This document shows, one piece after another, positions 38,604 through 49,929 of a stretch of DNA of 64,000 bases. Position 1 is the first letter of the stretch, and each line of letters starts with the position of its first letter. Made by a program: the position numbers and the translations under genes. Under the pieces are notes generated by a model, which made no database searches, was not told where the DNA came from, and was given only the letters and a program-made list of their open reading frames with translations. The stretch spans positions 249,327,825-249,391,824 of the forward strand of contig OX352774.1 in the NCBI GenBank assembly GCA_947095535.1, written 5' to 3'. The DNA comes from Poecilobothrus nobilitatus (taxonomy: Eukaryota > Arthropoda > Insecta > Diptera > Dolichopodidae).

Positions 38604-38837
38604 TTTTTTGCAAATCCTAATCCACCTAAGTGGTACTCTACGGGTTATAGCAATTCGTTTGTTGTTGGAACTGCACAAATATGGGATTTATTACCATCCA
38701 CTGTATTCCCAAAAGTTGGCGGTTTTGATATTTACAATTTGCCCAAATTTAAGAAGAATTTCAACAGACTCTTCCCTAATTTACCCTTCAACTCCCCGTT
38801 ATCCTCATTTGTTCTATCCCTATCCCATCCCATATGA
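38604..38837 (+). pseudogene. C-terminal fragment of a second non-LTR retrotransposon ORF2
   Basis: The plus strand reads, without a stop, PNPPKWYSTGYSNSFVV then GTAQIWDLLPSTVFP, YNLPKFKKNFNRLF and a stop at 38837. The phrase (R)TAxxWNxLPxxVFPxxYNLxxFKxxVxxxL is, from memory, the usual C-terminus of Jockey/LOA/CR1-like LINE polyproteins. Here it keeps spacing but has lost typical residues (RTA became GTA, WNSLP became WDLLP). It is a 5'-truncated fossil in the opposite orientation to the one at 16.6 kb and is not obviously the same family. The sequence just upstream (poly-T, 38599-38609) has no continuing homology that I can see. Confidence 0.55.
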
Positions 38838-39913
38838 CAATCCATCACCATAATCACAACTACTTCAAGTACAAAGAATCATGTGGTTTTAGATTTAAAA
38901 AAAAATAAAAAAATCGTAAAAAATTTAAAGTTAAATTAAAAAAACATAGTTAAATAAGTTTTAATTAAAATTTATAATAAAAATTTATTTTTAAATTAAA
39001 AATTTTCTTTATACTATTAAGTAGTTTTTAATTGTATTTAAGATTTTTCATGGGGAAGGTAACTAAATTAGTAAGATAAAAGTACTTTAAAGGAATAAGT
39101 ACTGAAAAAAATATTACTTTGTATTGTAAAATTGAATATATAAAATTATTTTATAAAAATAACTTTAAATAATTTTAAGAATTTTTTTCGAAGGACATTG
39201 AAAACTTTCATTTTTAATAAACATTTTTTTTTCCTCATTACTTTTGTTTTCTTTCAAATAAATGACACTAAATAAACAACTATTTCATTTAATAATCTAA
39301 TTAAAATAATCAAGTAATAAATGTAAACTTTATACATGTCCTTACATATACAACAAAAAAAAAAAAATAAAAAATAAAATGTAATTATTTGTAAAATTAA
39401 TACACGAATAAACAAAAAAAAAAGTAAAAAAAAAATAATTCAAATCAGATAAAAAAAAATCAAAATGATATCTTATAATTTTTTACATAATTTTTTTTTT
39501 TTTTTTTTTTTGATAAAACAAATGTTTATTGCACGAAATACAAAATGTACAAAAGAAAATTTAACAAAATAAAACATTGGCGACAGATTCATATTTAATT
39601 GCTCATGAAATTTTATGTGAAAATTTCATTACAAAAAACAACAAAAAAAAAAAATAAAATAAATAAAACATTAATTATATAAAAATAAAATTTTCAAATA
39701 TTTTAAGCAAAATTGTATAAAACCACCTTTAATTACTATCCTTTTTATAAAACCCACCAAAAAAAAAAAACAAAAAAAAAAAAAACATAAAAAAACGAGG
39801 AAGAGTGCAGTAGAGTAGACTGTGTCAACTCTGGGATACCCGTATGAACGTAAAAGTTTTTGGCATGCAACTCGACACTTTTTCATCAATTTCAGATAGC
39901 TAGCTTCAATAGA

Positions 39914-42270
39914 CACTGAGTTATTTTCATCTAAAAAGAGAAGTTGTATAGCAACTATCCGAACCTGTCATATCATCACAACAAAATTTTACAGAAGTTG
40001 TTGCCATAAAACTCGATCATCATTTGCAAAATTTCAGATACCTAGATTGAATAGACACTGGGTTATTTCCATTTAAAGAAAGAAGTTGTATGGCAGCTAC
40101 TCGAACCCGGCGGCCGAAAATGCTGGAGTTAAATAGCAAAACTAACAATTTTGTAAAAGTGACGTAAAAAAAATTGCAGCCTCCTAACTCCTTTATTTTT
40201 TGAGTTATCGTGCGGACGGACACTGAGTTCTTTCATTTAAAAAGAGATTTTGTATGGCAGCTACCCGAACCCGTCACACCACCACAACCAAATTTTGCAG
40301 AAGTTGTTGCCATAAAACTTGATCATCATTCGCAAAATTTCAGATACCTAGATTGAACAGACACTGGGTTATTTCTATTTAAAGAAAGAAGTTGTATGGC
40401 AGCTACTCGAACCCGGCGGGCGAAAATGCTGGAGTTAAATAGCAAAACTAACAATTTTGCAAGAGTGACGTAAAAAAAATTTCAGCCTCCTAGCTCCTTT
40501 ATTTTTTGAGTTATCGTGCGGACGGACACTGAGTTCTTTTCATTTAAAAAGAGATTTTGTATGGCAGCTACCCGAACCCGTCGCACCAGCACAACCAAAT
40601 TTTGTAGAAGTTGTTGCCATAAAACTTGATCATCATTTGCAAAATTTCAGATACCTAGATTGAACAGACACTGGGTTATTTCTATTTAAAGAAAGAAGTT
40701 GTATGGCAGCTACTCGAACCCGGCGGCCGAAAATGCTGGAGTTAAATAGCAAAACTAACAATTTTGCAAGAGTGACGTAAAAAAAATTTCAGCCTCCTAG
40801 CTCCTTTATTTTTTGAGTTATCGTGCGGACGGACACTGAGTTCTTTTCATTTAAAAAGAGATTTTGTATGGCAGCTACCCGAACCCGTTGCACCACCACA
40901 ACCAAATTTTGTAGAAGTTGTTGCCATAAAACTTGATCATCATTTGCAAAATTTCAGATACCTAGCTTGAACAGACACTGGGTTATTTCTATTTAAAGAA
41001 AGAAGTTGTATGGCAGCTACCCGAACCCGGGGACAGAAAATGCTGGAGTTAAATAGCAAAACTAACAATTTTGCAAGAGTGACGTATAAAAAATTTCAGC
41101 CTCCTAGCTCCTTTATTTTTTGAGTTATCGTGCGGACGGACACTGAGTTCTTTTCATTTAAAAAGAGATTTTGTATGGCAGCTACCCGAACCCGTCGCAC
41201 CAGCACAACCAAATTTTGTAGAAGTTGTTGCCATAAAACTTGATCATCATTTGCAAAATTTCAGATACCTAGATTGAACAGACACTGGGTTATTTCTATT
41301 TAAAGAAAGAAGTTGTATGGCAGCTACCCGAACCCGGGGACAGAAAATGCTGGAGTTAAATAGCAAAACTAACAATTTTACAAAAGTGACGTAAAAAAAT
41401 TTTCAGCCTCCTAGCTCCTCTATTTTTTGAGTTATCGTGCGGACGGACACTGAGTTCTTTTCATTTAAAAAGAGATTTTGTATGGCAGCTACCCGAACCC
41501 GTCGCACCAGCACAACCAAATTTTGTAGAAGTTGTTGCCATAAAACTTGATCATCATTTGCAAAATTTCAGACGCCTAGCTTCATTAGGTTCCAAGAGGT
41601 GCAAGAAGTCTGAACCGGCTGCTCTAGACCAAACAAATTTTACAAAAGTTGTTGGCATATAACTCGACACTTCTTTACTAAATTTCAGATTCCTAGCTTC
41701 AATAAACACTGAGTTATTCTCATTTAACCGGATAAGTTGTATGGCAGCTACCCGAACCCGCCGCACCACCACAACCAAATTTTACAAAAGTTGTTGCCAT
41801 AAAACTTGATCATCATTTACAAAATTTCAGACGCCTAGCTTCATTAGGTTCCAAGAGGTGCAAGAAGTCTGAACCGGCTGCTCTAGACCAACCAAATTTT
41901 ACAAAAGTTGTTGGCATGTAACTCGACACCTCTTTACTAAATTTCAGATTCCTAGCTTCAATAAACACTGAGTTATTCTCATTTAAACGGAGAAGTTGTA
42001 TGGCAGCTACCCGAACCCGCTGCACCAGCACAACCAAATTTTACAGAAGTTGTTGCCATAAAACTTGATCATCATTTGCAAAATTTCAGAAACCTAGCTT
42101 GAATAGATACTGAGTTATTTCTATATAAAGATAGAAGTTGTATGGCAGCTACTCGAACCCGCCGACCGAAAATGTTGGATTTAAATAGCAAAACTAACAA
42201 TTTTGCAAAAGTGACGTAAAAAAAATTTCAGCCCCCTAGCTCCTTTATTTTTTGAGTTATCGTGCGGACG
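39914..42270 (+). repeat. Higher-order tandem array of 307-bp and 259-bp units
   Basis: Using the phrase cactgagtt as anchor, unit starts are 39914, 40221, 40527, 40834, 41141 and 41448 (306-307 bp apart), then 41707 and 41966 (259 bp apart). A last 307-type unit runs to the GGAC array. Each 307-bp unit is two related halves, both containing ttgtatggcagctac(c/t)cgaacccg. The 259-bp units replace one half with a different module (gcctagcttcattaggttcc to aactcgacac). Middle units differ at only a few positions, so amplification is recent or homogenised. Confidence 0.93.
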
Positions 42271-42301
42271 GACGGACGGACGGACGGACGGACGGACGGA
42301 C
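42266..42301 (+). repeat. GGAC tetranucleotide array (9 copies)
   Basis: Nine perfect GGAC units sit at the junction of the tandem core and the conserved 3' tail. This is the GTCY-type microsatellite known from mini-me elements of flies. Each core unit carries two GGAC copies at the equivalent place (gtgcggacggacac), so the array probably grew from that seed. Confidence 0.95.
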
Positions 42302-43596
42302 GTACATGGCTTAATCGACTCAGAATTCGATTCTGAGCCGATCCATACCTTTGACACTATATCTAGCTCGACTCCTTTAAGGTGTCACAAACGTAATGGC
42401 AAATTTATTATACCCTTGAACATAGTTCATACGGGTATAAAAAAATTAAAATACAATAGAAAAATGTATACACGAAAGAACGATTTGTTGTTTGGCACGA
42501 TATCCTACGTCCTGCCCACGTACATTTGAAAACAGCTCATATGCGTTTATTTATTTTTTTTTTTTTGTATTTATTTTCATTTTGAATAAATTTCATATTA
42601 AATCATAAATTAAATAAAATATAAAATAAAAAAATATTATATAAATTGATTTAATAATGTTACATTATTATTTCCATTTAATAATAATAATAATTTAATA
42701 TCTAAGAAAGTTAAACATTTAAATTAATTGTTTACATACAAAAAAAAAAGAAAAAGAAAATATCATTGTTATGGAGAAAAAAAAAAAGGAAAGAAAATTA
42801 ACAATTGTAAACATGTGAAAAAAAATAAATATATTTATGTTTACCGTTAATATAATAACGGTAGAACATTTTTATATAACTACATATATATTATAAATAT
42901 GTCATAAACTTTTGGTATGACTGTATTATTTTTTATCCTTAATTCAGTTTTATTTTTAAACCATTAATCCAACCAACCATAAATCCTATTGCATCTTCAA
43001 TATGGTTAAAAAATTTTTTTTTTTGTCAAATTTAAAATTGAATAGAAAATGTGCTGAAAATTAATGAGCTTCAAGTTTAAGTACGCAAATAAATAAAAAT
43101 TAATTCAATAACTAACTAGTACGTAAACTGTTTAAATTTCTGAATTTCAATGAAAATTCCAGGAAAATCGCATAAAGTTTTAAGTAATTTTTAAAAAATT
43201 CATCAACTTCAAAATACAAACAACCGGAAAAATGTTAAGTGTTTAAAACTGTTCAAAACAGTTAAAACCGTTTTCATTTGAAAAACAAATTTAGTAAATT
43301 AGGGTCTATAACATTTAAATTAGTTATAAAAACTAAGAGTTATACATAAATAATATTACAAGTAAGATATCCTTTTATTTTTCATACTAACAAAATACTA
43401 GGAACGGATTCCATTATACCAATATAGATTTGGCTAAATGGAAGAGCAAAAATGAGAGGAAAAAACAAACGATTATAGACCAAATAAAAAATAAAATAAA
43501 AATACAAAATACAAAATAGGTTTTATACAAGCTTTTAAAAGCAAAGCAAAGCTTTTATTATTAAAATCTGAAAAACAATTGAAATAGTAATTAATA

Positions 43597-43665
43597 TACA
43601 GTAAATTCTCCTACAACGCATTTTCGCTACCACACGGTTTATAAAATGCGAATATTTCTCTTCGG
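43597..43665 (+). mobile_element. Single pogo-like terminus
   Basis: The sequence tacagtaaattctcctacaa, followed by cgcattttcgctaccacacgg and later aaaatgcgaat, resembles the repeated 'CGCTATAACGC' ends of pogo-type elements, decayed. No matching inverted end was found nearby, so this is a fragment. Confidence 0.3.
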
Positions 43666-43894
43666 ATTTTTTTATGGTTTGTTTTTATGTTTTTGTATGA
43701 GAGAAATTTTTTTTCGTTTTTATGAGAGAAAAATTCAAATTTAAAAAATACTTATGTCACTTTGAAATTTTCAAAATTTAAGATAATTTGTTTAGGCTAC
43801 ATATGAATGAAGCCGAATGATCAGGTTCACTTTCGAATTGGTAAAAGCTAGAAAAACAAAAATTTAATCCATTTATAATTAACAGAATATAACT

Positions 43895-44330
43895 CATAGC
43901 GTAGTGGCTTAGTTGTCAGCGATCAGCCTTTAAACAGTAAGGTCTTGGATTCAAACACCAATCAAACCCTAATAAGTATAGGTTGTAGTAATTTTATATC
44001 GTAATAATGTATACTTAATATCGTAAAATAAAAACAAATATAATAATATGTATATAATAAAGGCTTCGTTATCGTTAGCAAAATAGTAGTAACTAATATA
44101 GTATGAAGATTCCTTGTTTCTTTATATTCCCACTCTAAATTTAAAGTCTCCGCAACTTTTTTTCTTTTCTTCTGTGCAATCTCTTCCTCTTAACCAATAT
44201 GATTACTGCGTGGACATTAAATGGTATTATGTCGGCAGTAGTTAAAGATTTCATCCCATTATAATGATTAAAAGGGGGGAGATTAGCTTAATCGATAAGA
44301 ATCTAACATAACCCAGAAGGTATTTTTCAT
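43895..44330 (+). mobile_element. tRNA-derived SINE
   Basis: The head resembles a tRNA gene. An A-box-like TGGCTTAGTTG lies at 43905-43915 and a B-box-like GGATTCAAACACC at 43947-43959, about 32 bp apart, within gtagtggcttagttgtcagc and ggtcttggattcaaacacc. Behind it is a tRNA-unrelated body of almost normal base composition (ggcttcgttatcg, gaagattccttg, tattcccactct, tatgtcggcagtagttaaag, ccattataatgattaaaagg). The B box has drifted from GGTTCGA, so pol III activity is unlikely. The 3' limit is approximate and no target-site duplication was resolved. It is unlikely to be a working tRNA gene because the acceptor stem does not pair. Confidence 0.6.
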
Positions 44331-46683
44331 GTTTTTGGACATTCCACATTCACACATTCACACAAGTAAAAAAAAAAATAATAAAAATACTTTGCACTTA
44401 TAATGACTTTGTGATGAAAAAAAAAATTTTTTCTTAAATTACTAACCATCAGGATTTCTTTTTAAATTTTTATTTTACATATTTATACATAATTTTTCAA
44501 TTTATATAAACCTGAATTTATTTATAATATAATTTTGTTCCAGTATTTATTTCTGATGATTTGTTAAATTTTGACTACATAATTAAAGTAGTAGATTTTA
44601 TTAAAAATGCAATTTATGCCTATGGTTGATTGTGACTACTTATATATACAACCTATGAACCTATTTTAATACAATATCACTAAAAAATATATTATATATT
44701 TTTCTAGAAAATCTCAAATGAATTTTAAAAAAAAAACATGGACCAACAATTATAATTCTTAAAGTAAAACTACAAAATAAAATATTTTAAACTTTTTATA
44801 ATTATTATCCAAAAAGAAAAAGAATACCATAAGTAAAATAAAAGTAGAAAATCTAATTAAAATTAAAGTAAAAATAAAAAATGACGAAATAAAAATAAAA
44901 ATCTAGAACAAAATCATCATAAAAACGTGCCTAATCGTACCATTTCTGAACACCAAAATGACAAAATAATGATACAATTTAGTACCATGTTAAAAAAAGA
45001 AAAAGAAAAGAAAATTTCATTTTCGCATTCTTCTGATTTCCACTTTCTTGTACTTGTAGAAAGGCTTTTTATTCAATTTCTATATTTTTTTTTATATTTT
45101 TTTTTTTTTTTTGCAATTTTTCATGAAAGTAAATATTTTTTTTTTTTTTTTTTTTACATTTATTTTCCACGTTTTCATTTCCACATTTTTTTTTTTTGGT
45201 TTTTTGCGAACTCAAACAAAAAAAAAAAAGTAAAATAAAATTAAAGGTAAAGGTAAAGTACAAATTATAAGCAATTTTTTAGGATTTCATTTCATGGCGC
45301 AATTGAGGTTTTTTTTCTTTTTTTCAAGAATAAGAAAACCAAAAACCAAAAACTATAGTGGTGATTTTTTATTTGTTTTTTTTTTTTTTTTATTTTTGGT
45401 ACAATATTGTAGCTACCACCACCAATTTCAATTCATTATTTGTTTAACAATAATGTTTAGTACTTAAATTTTCTTTTTTTTTTTTTCTTTATATTTTTTC
45501 CTCCTAATTTTATTATAAAAATCAAAAACACAATTTTTTTGTTTTTTTTTATAAAGACATTGATTGTGTTTTTTTTTTTTTGTTTTTTTTTTTCTTGTTA
45601 TTATTCATGTTACTGTCGCTATTTTTGTAAAACAAAGATTTGTTCATGACTAAATTCCTTTATTCACCATTACAAATTTTCCTTTACTTGTATATTTTTA
45701 ATTTTTTTTTTTTTTTTCTGTAAATAAAATAATTTGAGTTACATACTGAGGAAGTGTACTAAGAAGCAAAAAAAAAAAAAAAAAAAATTAAATTTGAATT
45801 GAATTTAGTTTTCCCTGTTAACTTTTCGAACTCGAAATTATATATCGAAAATAATTCTTTCTAAATTATTTAATTTTCTTAAATAAAATTGTTTTAATAA
45901 GAAAATATTTCAAGATGAGTGAAATTTTGTAAAAATAGAGGTGATTACACCTGAAATTATATTGAAAACTTATTTGAAATCAGAAATCGATTATAATTTT
46001 CAAGTAAGTAAATTTTAAATTTCCAAAAAAAAAAAAAAGAAAATAAAATTGCTCAAAAAATCCATTTGTGGTTTTTTTTTTTTTTTTTTATTAATGGATG
46101 CCCCTTTTAAATGCTTCTATCAACGATATATTTTTTAGAGAAATATAAATAATTTGCAATAGTTATGTTAAAAATTCACTAGACACCAAAAATGAACCAC
46201 AATTAACTAATGCTATTAAATAAGGCTCTATTACTAAATTGAGGTCTTTTAAAGAGCAAAACACCATTTAAAGAATGTTTAGATATACGTTCCCCTTGTA
46301 AAATCTTAGATAAAATCAAAAATGACTGTATAGGATGTCCATGTTGCGTGGTCATTACCTTAATAAGTATGAATTCTTTGTAATTAATATTCTAGATAGA
46401 AAATTGTGAAAATATTGCTTATCTTATCACATATACAAATATATTATCTAAAGAAGGTATCTTTAGATAATAAATAATAAAATAAATTATTTTTTTTTTT
46501 GAAAATATTAATAAACGAAAGGTCAATTTTAGATTACATTAAAAAAAAAAAAAACATTTTGCATTTTGTATTACCACCCATAAGAAAAGAAAAAAAACAA
46601 AAGAAAAATAAATAAAAAGAAAATAAGAAAACATTAAAATGTGAGGTTTTAAGCACGCAAATATTCAAATCATGATATTTTTT

Positions 46684-46686
46684 TAT

Positions 46687-46717
<31 letters not shown>

Positions 46718-46719
46718 TT
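46684..46719. repeat. TA-rich microsatellite
   Basis: Interrupted TA runs. Similar pure TA runs occur at about 47146-47169, 51791-51826, 58366-58386, 58896-58914 and 60420-60440. Confidence 0.85.
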
Positions 46720-47235
46720 TTAATGTTTTATGTCCTCCAAAAAATTACTGAACATAAATTATATGCCTTTTAAAAATGAACCAACGGATTTTTTTTAACT
46801 TTTTCTTTTTTTTGCTTTCTTTGTTTTATGATCATATTTTATATGTTTTGTCTTTTACTTCAATTTAACTTTTTTTTTTTTCTTAATTATGTAGGCTTAA
46901 GTTTTTCTTTATATACCTACCTTCGTTTTTCTTCTTTCTATTTTATTTTTTTTTTTATTTTCTTGATGACACAGGCATGTTTTCTTAAGGTAAATAATTA
47001 TTTATATGAGAATTAAAAATGGTTCTTTATATTAAATGACAACCATTGTAGGCGCCCAATGAAGATTTTTTTTTATTTTCTTCTTTGTTTGTTTCATACT
47101 GTTTAATTGATAGTATATTATTATATACATAATCATAATCTATATATGTATATATATATATATATATATGATCATATTACCGTAGATTTTTGGTTAATTT
47201 ATAAAGTAAATAAATTGTCTTTTTTTTAACAACAG

Positions 47236-47325
47236 GTTGGTGTATAAAAGAAATTTACATTAGAGCTGCCGGTTGTTCAAAAATTCCGGTTGCTTTAAAT
47301 CGTGCTATAATATCAAGCAATAACG
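47236..47325 (+). CDS. Candidate 90-nt symmetric exon, unknown product
   Basis: A T-rich tract ending TTAACAACAG (AG at 47234-47235) is followed by an unusually balanced 90-nt segment and then a possible donor (AACG|GTACGA). In phase 1 it reads WCIKEIYIRAAGC then KIPVALNRAIISSNN. This has a protein-like mix of residues unlike the Phe/Lys/Asn noise around it, and its length is a multiple of three, so it could be skipped or included without a frame change. I do not recognise the peptide. The other strand also has a short frame through it (IIARFKATGIFEQPAALM), so a transposon fossil is an alternative. The donor is weak. If real, it belongs to a plus-strand gene nested in or next to the minus-strand Ig gene. 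Confidence 0.22.
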
Positions 47326-49842
47326 GTACGATGCGATACTATATGTTATATTTAGAACATATATGGTATAAATAATTTCGAAAGAAAATAAAATTTTAGA
47401 TTTTTCTTAAACAGTTTTTCTACAACCACATATTTTGCAGCTATATATATCTACATTTAATGCATAAAACCTTTACAATAAGGATATTATATTAATTAAT
47501 ATATATATACTCAAAATAATTAAACTATTTACTGTTGCAGTAATGCCTAGTAGATTGAAATAATGTAGGATCTTAAAAGGAAATCTTTTTATATTAAAAT
47601 AATATATATAAGGAAAATGTTTAAATTTTCACTAGACCTATGGATGGTCTGTAGTCTGTATGCAGTACTCATAGTTTAGAAAGTCAATCATTTTTGGAAC
47701 GAAAGTTACAAAAGCTACTTTTAATGAATGATTGTTGAAAAAATTATATTTTTTATTTCGATTTAAGTTCCGAAGTTGGAGAACAAACTCTACAAAAAAG
47801 CCTAATCCTCAATTTGCAAAATTTCAATTCGAAAATTTAACAAAGTATTTTTGGTTGTAAGATATAAAAATAAGATGGTAACTCTTGAAATAAACAGAAA
47901 ATTATTAAAACTAGGTATCTTAGAAACAGAAAAAAAGAAGAACAAAATCAGAACAACAATAAAATATTTAAAAACTTTGTGATTTCTGTCTATCATTTCG
48001 TCATGATTTTCTTAATAAGTAAAAATAAATTTTCATGAAATGGTAGGAAAATTTATTTATAAAAAAAAAAAAAAGAAAACATCATGACACAATAATTCCT
48101 TGCAATAATTAAAGAATATTTTCAACTATAACAACAAAAAAAAATATTTCAATAGACCTACGTGTACGAATTAAAGTCGCATTATTTACTTCCTTTTTCT
48201 TCCTTTTCTTTCAATTTAAAAAACCGTCAAAAATAGTAAAGAAAAACTAAATTAACTGAAATTTATTTTTAACAATTTTTTTTATTTATGTATTTTCTGA
48301 AGAAAAAAATTTTCTGGATAAAAGTTTAATTAAAATAAATTAATAAGCTTCATCTTTTATATTTAAATTTTATTTATTTAATTAAGAATTCTATAATTGT
48401 AATCGATATTTTGAAAAAAAAAATTTAAGAACATAATTTAATAATTTAAAAAGAAAAATTGAAGAAATTATTTATAAATCTTTAATTGGTAATTAAAGTT
48501 AAAGATTATGATAAGGACATCATTTTAATATAACAAAATCTATATTTTATTGAATATAAAACAATATAATTAAGAAATGATATTTCAGTGCAATGGGTGA
48601 TTCCTATACCGACTAAATTCTTAACCAGAATAAAAAAAATTTTCGATTATTTTATAAGGATTGTACTTATGTAAATCAAAATTATTTCTTAGTCTCCTAT
48701 ATGTATTCGTTCTTCCTTGACATATCCCGAAACTTTTTGTAGCATAGGTAAATACAAGTAAGAAAAGCACTAAAAATTGAAGAGCGAAGTTGTAGAAGAA
48801 ACGAATGTCTATAGAGTGAAAAATCCGGTATCAGACAGTATCAGAAGTAATTTCTGGCAAAATTAAAACCCGGAAAAAATATGAAAAATCATATAGAATT
48901 CAGTAAAAATAAACTAAGAATCCTGTTGGGACTAAATTCCGACTAAAGAGTGGCTTAAAGAAAATTAAAAAAATATGCACATTCCTTAAAGAAGAAGGAA
49001 ATTATCCAGGATACATAATGAAAAATTGCGAAATTTGACTCCTTGGAAGATATGTGCACCTAGGAGTACGTATTCTTTTACCAAAAATGATTTGCTAGTA
49101 GATAATAAACCTTCTACAGGTTTTTAGTTTCTTTTAGGCAGAGGTTAACGGAAGAATTATAAGTGAAGGTAAAATCAACAACACATAGAATATTTTGTAA
49201 TAGAAGGAACACAATATGTATGAACACAAGGTGTATATAATTAGACACAAAAGGTGGCAATGTTACTTATACTTAGCCCTTAAATAAAAATGATCTAATA
49301 ATAGTCGAATACGAGTTCTTTATATACCTAAGACTCGACTATATGTACCTTACATGCTATATTAGTACAATTCTCAAAGAATGATAAACTAATATAGTCA
49401 CTTTTATTGAATGAAAATACAGGGAATTTGTTTAAACAAATCATGAGTAAAACTGACTAAAAATCACTCCTTATCTATATATAAATCCTTTTAATTCTAT
49501 GCTTCGAAACATTAAATTCAATCAAAGAATGATTTCAATAATACTTTTATATAAAAACAGTGTTCCAATCTTTAAAAACAAAAAAAAAAAATCTTGAACT
49601 AAAAATCTAATTTTTACAAAATAAACAATAAAATTACATTAATGTTACAAACATCAATTTTAGAACACCTAAATGTATAATAAATAAACTTTTAAAATAT
49701 AACTTACAAAAAAAAAAATAAAGCAGTATAATGTTTTTAAATTATATTATAAAAGAATGTTCATATGCGCTAAATATTTCCTTTGTTTTTAATTTTTTTT
49801 TCTTTTTTTGCAGCACTTATTTAAAAATTCATTTTTTTACAG

Positions 49843-49929
49843 GAAAATTACGATATAAAAACAAACCCAACCGAAGAAAATATCAAAAACTTCTACGCTA
49901 TCCTTACATCCATAGAAAATGTAATGATG
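49843..49929 (+). CDS. Candidate 87-nt exon, unknown product
   Basis: A long T tract ends in TTTTTTTACAG (AG at 49841-49842). The next 87 nt read ENY then DIKTNPTEENIKNFYAILT and SIENVMM in phase 0, followed by a possible donor (GATG|GTAACA). The composition (proline, glutamate, few poly-Lys/Phe runs) is protein-like, and the length is a multiple of three. It lies 2.5 kb downstream of the 47236 candidate on the same strand, but the phases do not join directly (phase 1 versus phase 0). The family is not recognised. A gag-like or other transposon remnant is equally possible. Confidence 0.22.

Larger units (their letters stand above)
39787..42440 (+). mobile_element. Helentron-like (mini-me / DINE-type) non-autonomous element with an expanded tandem core
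   Basis: A 14-bp sequence near the left end, ATACCCGTATGAAC (39836-39849), is perfectly inverted at the right end (GTTCATACGGGTAT, 42425-42438). The first 50 bases (aaaacgaggaagagtgcag to tgtcaactctgggatacccg) match the left end of the element at 55831. The last 170 bases match that element's right end: GGAC array, atggct, gatccatacctttga, tatctagctcg, ggtgt(c/t)acaaacg, tatac(c)c. Near the right end are two hairpins, CTCAGAATTCGATTCTGAG (42319-42337) and TATACCC...GAAC with GTTC...GGGTATA (42411-42439). Subterminal inverted repeats, a tandem-repeat core and 3' hairpins are the known plan of DINE-1/mini-me elements in flies. No transposase or helicase frame is present. Open frames inside the array are accidental. 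Confidence 0.72.

Noticed and set aside
41554..42037. Two near-identical minus-strand open frames of 74 codons inside the tandem array
   Set aside because: They are the 259-bp repeat unit read through by chance. The neighbouring 307-bp units break the frame and the peptide has no recognisable domain.
31140..42440. CRISPR-like reading of regularly spaced repeats
   Set aside because: The repeats are long, contiguous and dyadic with no spacers, and the context is eukaryotic.
43895..43970. Functional tRNA gene
   Set aside because: The acceptor stem does not pair and the B box has drifted. The downstream body indicates a SINE.
44927..45263. Overlapping open frames on both strands rich in Phe or Lys
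   Set aside because: They translate poly-T and poly-A tracts. The same applies to frames at 6603, 9094, 51409, 52332, 61633, 63070 and others.
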